Assembly (NCBI RefSeq): GCF_001591965.1
Contig: NZ_BCVX01000013.1
Span: 1-64,000 of the forward strand
DNA: 64,000 nucleotides
Reading direction: 5' to 3'
Source of the DNA: Lysinibacillus odysseyi 34hs-1 = NBRC 100172
GTDB lineage: Bacteria; Bacillota; Bacilli; Bacillales_A; Planococcaceae
The position numbers were made by a program, and so were the translations under genes. Shown in pieces: positions 60,772 to 64,000 of the stretch. Positions within the stretch are counted from its first letter, which is position 1. Each line of letters opens with the position of its first letter. Under the pieces are notes generated by a model that worked only from the letters and a program-made list of their open reading frames with translations, was not told the DNA's origin and did not search any database.

Positions 60772-63700
60772 CTATTCATTGCGGTGTTCTTGAATGTTCA
60801 CGATTGAAGCAGCAGATACATCATCTGAGAAATCAATTTGAATCATAAGCGGGTCATGGTCGGATGCTCGTCCAGAAGCCTCTGTAAAATCGGCATTCAC
60901 ATGCAGGACATCGATATCCGTCTGCCGTGCCAAGTTAGAAGTTACCAAAATGTGATCAAGTACTTGAGAATTCCCTTGATAGACATACGTATACTGATCT
61001 CCCAGCGGCAAATCCTTGATCTTGTTGTGCATACCCGCTGTTTCTAAAATACGCAATGCCGAAGAGAATTGATAATCGTTGAAATCACCAAGTGCTACAA
61101 TGTTGGCATTTTCATTCTTTAATTTAATTTCTGTAATGAAATCCGCTACGACACGGGCAATTTTTTTCCGTTGCGTCTCGCTGCCTAATACAACAGGCTG
61201 TGTATCACCAAACAAGCCTGTGTCACCTGATTTAGAGTTCCAGTGGTTCGCAATGACGATAACGCTTTCCCCGTTAAAAGTGAACTGGGCAGCAACCGGT
61301 TTCCGGCTGTTTGCAAATGCGTCATTGGTAGGGTCAATGCGGCCCGGGTTCCGGGTTAACACGCCATTTTCATAGGAAGTGGCTTCATTCGCTTTACCCG
61401 GTGTGCCTTCTAGTCCGACACGGGCAGGATTGTATAGGAAGCCCACACGAATGTTTGCACCCGGAGCACCGCCGTCTTGATTATTTTCCGGGTCTATATT
61501 CGCATACGCATACGTCACACCCGTCTTCGCTTTAATTAAATCAATCAAACGCTGATAGCTTTCTGCGGCTGACACTGTCCCGTCATTCGCCGATCCATTG
61601 TTGTCCTGTACTTCTGTTAATCCGACAATATCCGGTGTATTCATTCCATTACCGATTGCTTCTGCTAATCGATCTGCCTTTTCATCTGATGTTTCTGAAC
61701 GATTATTCGAGAAATTCTCCAAGTTATAGGACGCAACCGTCAGTTTATCTTCAGCAAACTGAATTGTAGTCGTTTCCGGCTGACTGTTGCCTGGCGTGTG
61801 AATGGCCTTGACATCAGATAAATCAGCATGGATTTTATAATTCGTATACGAGTTGCCTACTACTCCGGTAATTGTTCCATTGAAAGTGTCTCCTGTATTG
61901 ACATTAAAGCTCCGCGCGCCTGCAGCATTTGGCTCCAGGCGGAATTGAATACGTTCCGGGTTGGTGTCTTGCTCTGTGAAGACAACTCCGCCATTCTTCG
62001 TATCTGTTGCGGCTGTTTGCAGCACTGTCACGATATCACCGTATTCCTGCGGCGCTACCGCCTTCACATCTGTTACAGATACCCGCATTCCTTCTTTGCT
62101 TTCCCAGAAATCAATTGCATCTTCCTGTGGATCAAATATTGAGAAGCTGTCATTATCAATTACAGAAGGATTAAAGGATGATTCATCAATGATAAAGGCT
62201 TGCGGCAGCTCATTCCCGCTTGAAAGGATGGATACCTGGCCGCCCAGGTCATTACGTGCATTTATTTGGGTTGTAGTTAAATCCCCTGAATAACCATCAT
62301 ATACATATTCTGACACAGTACCTGTTACGGCTACTTTATCCCCGACCTTCACATCATAGCCGGCAGAGCCTGCATAAACGTGAATACCTTCTGAAGTAAA
62401 CGGATTGTTATCCACCTCCTCATCAGGTGTTTGAATTGTAAAGTACTGAGCCCCTTTCAGCTCGAAAATATACGTGACAATGCCTTCTATGCCCTGAACC
62501 ATTTGATTAGCAAAAGAGGTCTTATGATTTCCGCCTTGTATATCATGGATTCTAATTTTATCCGTTACTTCGTATTCAAATGTCTTCACTTCACTAAACG
62601 CTCCGTCAGCTGCCTTAACAACGGCTTTTAATACTGTATCCTGGTTTATTGTAATCGGCTTTGTGTATTTCAGGCCATCTTCTCTTGGATCTGAGCCATC
62701 CAGTGTATAGTAAATCGCTGCGCCGGCTGTCGATGTTGTTAGTTCCACATCTATTGAACCTACAATAACACCGCCTGTATGAGAAGCTGTTACGGGGCGC
62801 AGCACGCTTGAATCAAGCTTGATATCAGCCGCTGAACGAGGAAGAAGTTGATAATCATTATTGTACTGCTGAATGACTCCTGTAATCGATTCATAGGCAG
62901 CTCCTGCTTCAATTCCTAATAAGCCGCTCTCATCACGCAACACTTTTTGCACCCCATCTACTTCAATCGTAAAATTATTCGGGCCGCCAGCTACGACTCG
63001 TACATTTTCCAACTTTACGAGCTTTGATTCATTCGTTTCATTCATTTGCTCACCGGTAATAACGGTTGGAGCAAGAGGCGTGCCTGGTGTTTTTCCATTA
63101 ACTGTTACATCTTGCATCTGTAAAAGATTACGATATTCTCCTAACGTCCCTGTCAATGTGACGACATCACCGACAGCTACATCTAATTTTCCATAAATGG
63201 TGATAGCTGCAGTCTCATCTTCTACTGTAAAGGTGTTATTTAATTTCGCCGTTACTGTCCCTTTAATGCTTACTGCTTTGCCGATACCAGCATTCCGTGC
63301 CTCTTGAATGGATAACTGTTCTGAAGGAACGCCCGGTTCTTCTTCTAGTGGATCATGACTGCCTAAATAATCGAATGTATCAATCGGGAGCGCCTTCCAT
63401 TGATTAGCAATATCAAATGCGTCTTCCGGATTTTTATCACCAGATGTAGAAAGCCGTATGAGTGTTTTATTTTGAGAAGATACTTCCCCTTCTGTCCATG
63501 CTTCCCCAGGGTCAAATCCCAGCTGTCCAAATGAATCGATGACCTCTTCACCACGTTTCAGTAAAAGAACATCATCGCCATTAAAATTGACTACAGGAGA
63601 CGTCATGTCACCCTTCGACCGTAATGTTTCATTTGCCTGCGCATGTACAAGGATAAGTGTCTCTTCATCTTTAAGCACCATGCCTTCAAATGTCTGTGTA

Positions 63701-64000
63701 TTTTGTACCGTTGTTTTGCCGTTTGTATATAGCTCTAATCGGTAATCGGATAAATCAACATCCTTACCTGTTCCATTATAAAGCTCGATTGCTTTATTAT
63801 TGCTGCTTCCTTCAATATATTCTGAAATGAGAATATCACTGGAGCTTTCCGGCATATCTGCCATATCCGTGATCCTGCCTTCTATCTTTGTAGGAATCGA
63901 ATTCAGACCAACTAGATGATCACGGAAATTCTCCCAGTCAGATAATCCTAAATCTGTCACGCGACCTTCCTGGTACGCTTTGGCAAACATATCATAGCCA
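60772..64000 (-). CDS. Large multidomain extracellular nuclease (N-terminus beyond the window)
   Basis: At least 1,076 codons; the frame is open to base 64000. From the visible N-terminal end: unknown segment, lamin-tail domain (LISEYIEGSSNNKAIELYNG), OB-like domains (VSIKGTVTAKLNNTFTVED; GVIQQYNNDYQLLPRSA), chitobiase-type domain (YYTLDGSDPREDGLKYTKP), another OB-like domain. The C-terminal endonuclease/exonuclease/phosphatase domain has SYNLENFSNN, GLTEVQDNNGS, IANHWNSKSGD, ALGDFNDYQFS and GRASDHDPLMIQID. This is the ExeM/NucH type of secreted or wall-bound DNase. It may feed on DNA or supply fragments for competence; that is inference. Confidence 0.9.
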   Translation of the reverse strand, partial: GYDMFAKAYQEGRVTDLGLSDWENFRDHLVGLNSIPTKIEGRITDMADMPESSSDILISEYIEGSSNNKAIELYNGTGKDVDLSDYRLELYTNGKTTVQNTQTFEGMVLKDEETLILVHAQANETLRSKGDMTSPVVNFNGDDVLLLKRGEEVIDSFGQLGFDPGEAWTEGEVSSQNKTLIRLSTSGDKNPEDAFDIANQWKALPIDTFDYLGSHDPLEEEPGVPSEQLSIQEARNAGIGKAVSIKGTVTAKLNNTFTVEDETAAITIYGKLDVAVGDVVTLTGTLGEYRNLLQMQDVTVNGKTPGTPLAPTVITGEQMNETNESKLVKLENVRVVAGGPNNFTIEVDGVQKVLRDESGLLGIEAGAAYESITGVIQQYNNDYQLLPRSAADIKLDSSVLRPVTASHTGGVIVGSIDVELTTSTAGAAIYYTLDGSDPREDGLKYTKPITINQDTVLKAVVKAADGAFSEVKTFEYEVTDKIRIHDIQGGNHKTSFANQMVQGIEGIVTYIFELKGAQYFTIQTPDEEVDNNPFTSEGIHVYAGSAGYDVKVGDKVAVTGTVSEYVYDGYSGDLTTTQINARNDLGGQVSILSSGNELPQAFIIDESSFNPSVIDNDSFSIFDPQEDAIDFWESKEGMRVSVTDVKAVAPQEYGDIVTVLQTAATDTKNGGVVFTEQDTNPERIQFRLEPNAAGARSFNVNTGDTFNGTITGVVGNSYTNYKIHADLSDVKAIHTPGNSQPETTTIQFAEDKLTVASYNLENFSNNRSETSDEKADRLAEAIGNGMNTPDIVGLTEVQDNNGSANDGTVSAAESYQRLIDLIKAKTGVTYAYANIDPENNQDGGAPGANIRVGFLYNPARVGLEGTPGKANEATSYENGVLTRNPGRIDPTNDAFANSRKPVAAQFTFNGESVIVIANHWNSKSGDTGLFGDTQPVVLGSETQRKKIARVVADFITEIKLKNENANIVALGDFNDYQFSSALRILETAGMHNKIKDLPLGDQYTYVYQGNSQVLDHILVTSNLARQTDIDVLHVNADFTEASGRASDHDPLMIQIDFSDDVSAASIVNIQEHRNE

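Noticed and set aside
1-64000. CRISPR arrays, insertion sequences, rRNA operons
   Set aside because: No regularly spaced direct repeats with unique spacers, no transposase-like frames and no rRNA sequence seen on either strand.

Overview
The window is a piece of a low-GC, spore-forming Firmicutes chromosome. Gene content (spoIIP, gpr, an uninterrupted sigK) and order match the lepA-to-alaS backbone of Bacillales. The protein sequences look most like Planococcaceae (Lysinibacillus/Solibacillus type), but that placement is inferred from reading, not from a search. No rRNA genes and no CRISPR array are present.

Bases 1 to about 28,560 are the right-hand part of a siphophage-type prophage that continues off the left edge. 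Almost all its genes are on the minus strand, so transcription runs from the immunity region at ~26 kb towards base 1. In that order: (i) a rightward lysogeny cluster (immR-like repressor, immA-like peptidase, small protein, tyrosine integrase) next to host lepA; (ii) a leftward cro-like regulator and excisionase-like gene; (iii) a recombination/replication module (Gp157, AP2-domain protein, acidic SSB-tailed protein, Sak4-like ATPase, DUF669, large primase-helicase, iteron-like AT-rich region); (iv) small accessory genes (two YopX-like proteins, ERCC4-type nuclease, DUF3310, dimeric dUTPase with a zinc-binding insert, sigma-region-4-like late regulator, a tRNA-like gene, an Acb2/Tad1-like hairpin protein); (v) HNH, a probable cos region, terS, terL, portal, ClpP-like protease, HK97-type capsid, connectors, major tail protein, a frameshifted tail chaperone pair and the tape measure gene, cut by the window edge. 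The prophage appears to sit between lepA and the gene that normally follows it in Bacillales (hemW).

From 28.6 kb to the right end the host backbone runs mostly leftward: lepA, spoIIP, gpr, (rpsT rightward), holA, comEC-comEB-comEA, yqeM, rsfS, yqeK, nadD, yhbY, aroE, yqeH, yqeG, psd, (pssA and sigK rightward), mtnN, yrrS, greA, udk, two U32 peptidase-like trhP genes, trmR, mltG, two DUF1292 genes, ruvX, ireB, alaS with its T-box leader, a TerD-family gene, and a very large secreted-type nuclease cut by the right edge.

The strongest unexplained signal is a short asymmetric motif, 5'-YTGTGGADGR-3'. I count 25 copies spread over the 28 kb of prophage, in both orientations and in several codon phases, against only a handful of loose matches in the 35 kb of host DNA. 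It resembles the dispersed recognition sites of phage silencers (stoperators), Chi-like sites or replication/packaging signals. Other points of interest are a probable anti-CBASS nucleotide sponge, a tRNA with an aberrant anticodon arm, a small plus-strand transcription unit inside the early operon, and a repeated intergenic element upstream of lepA and psd.
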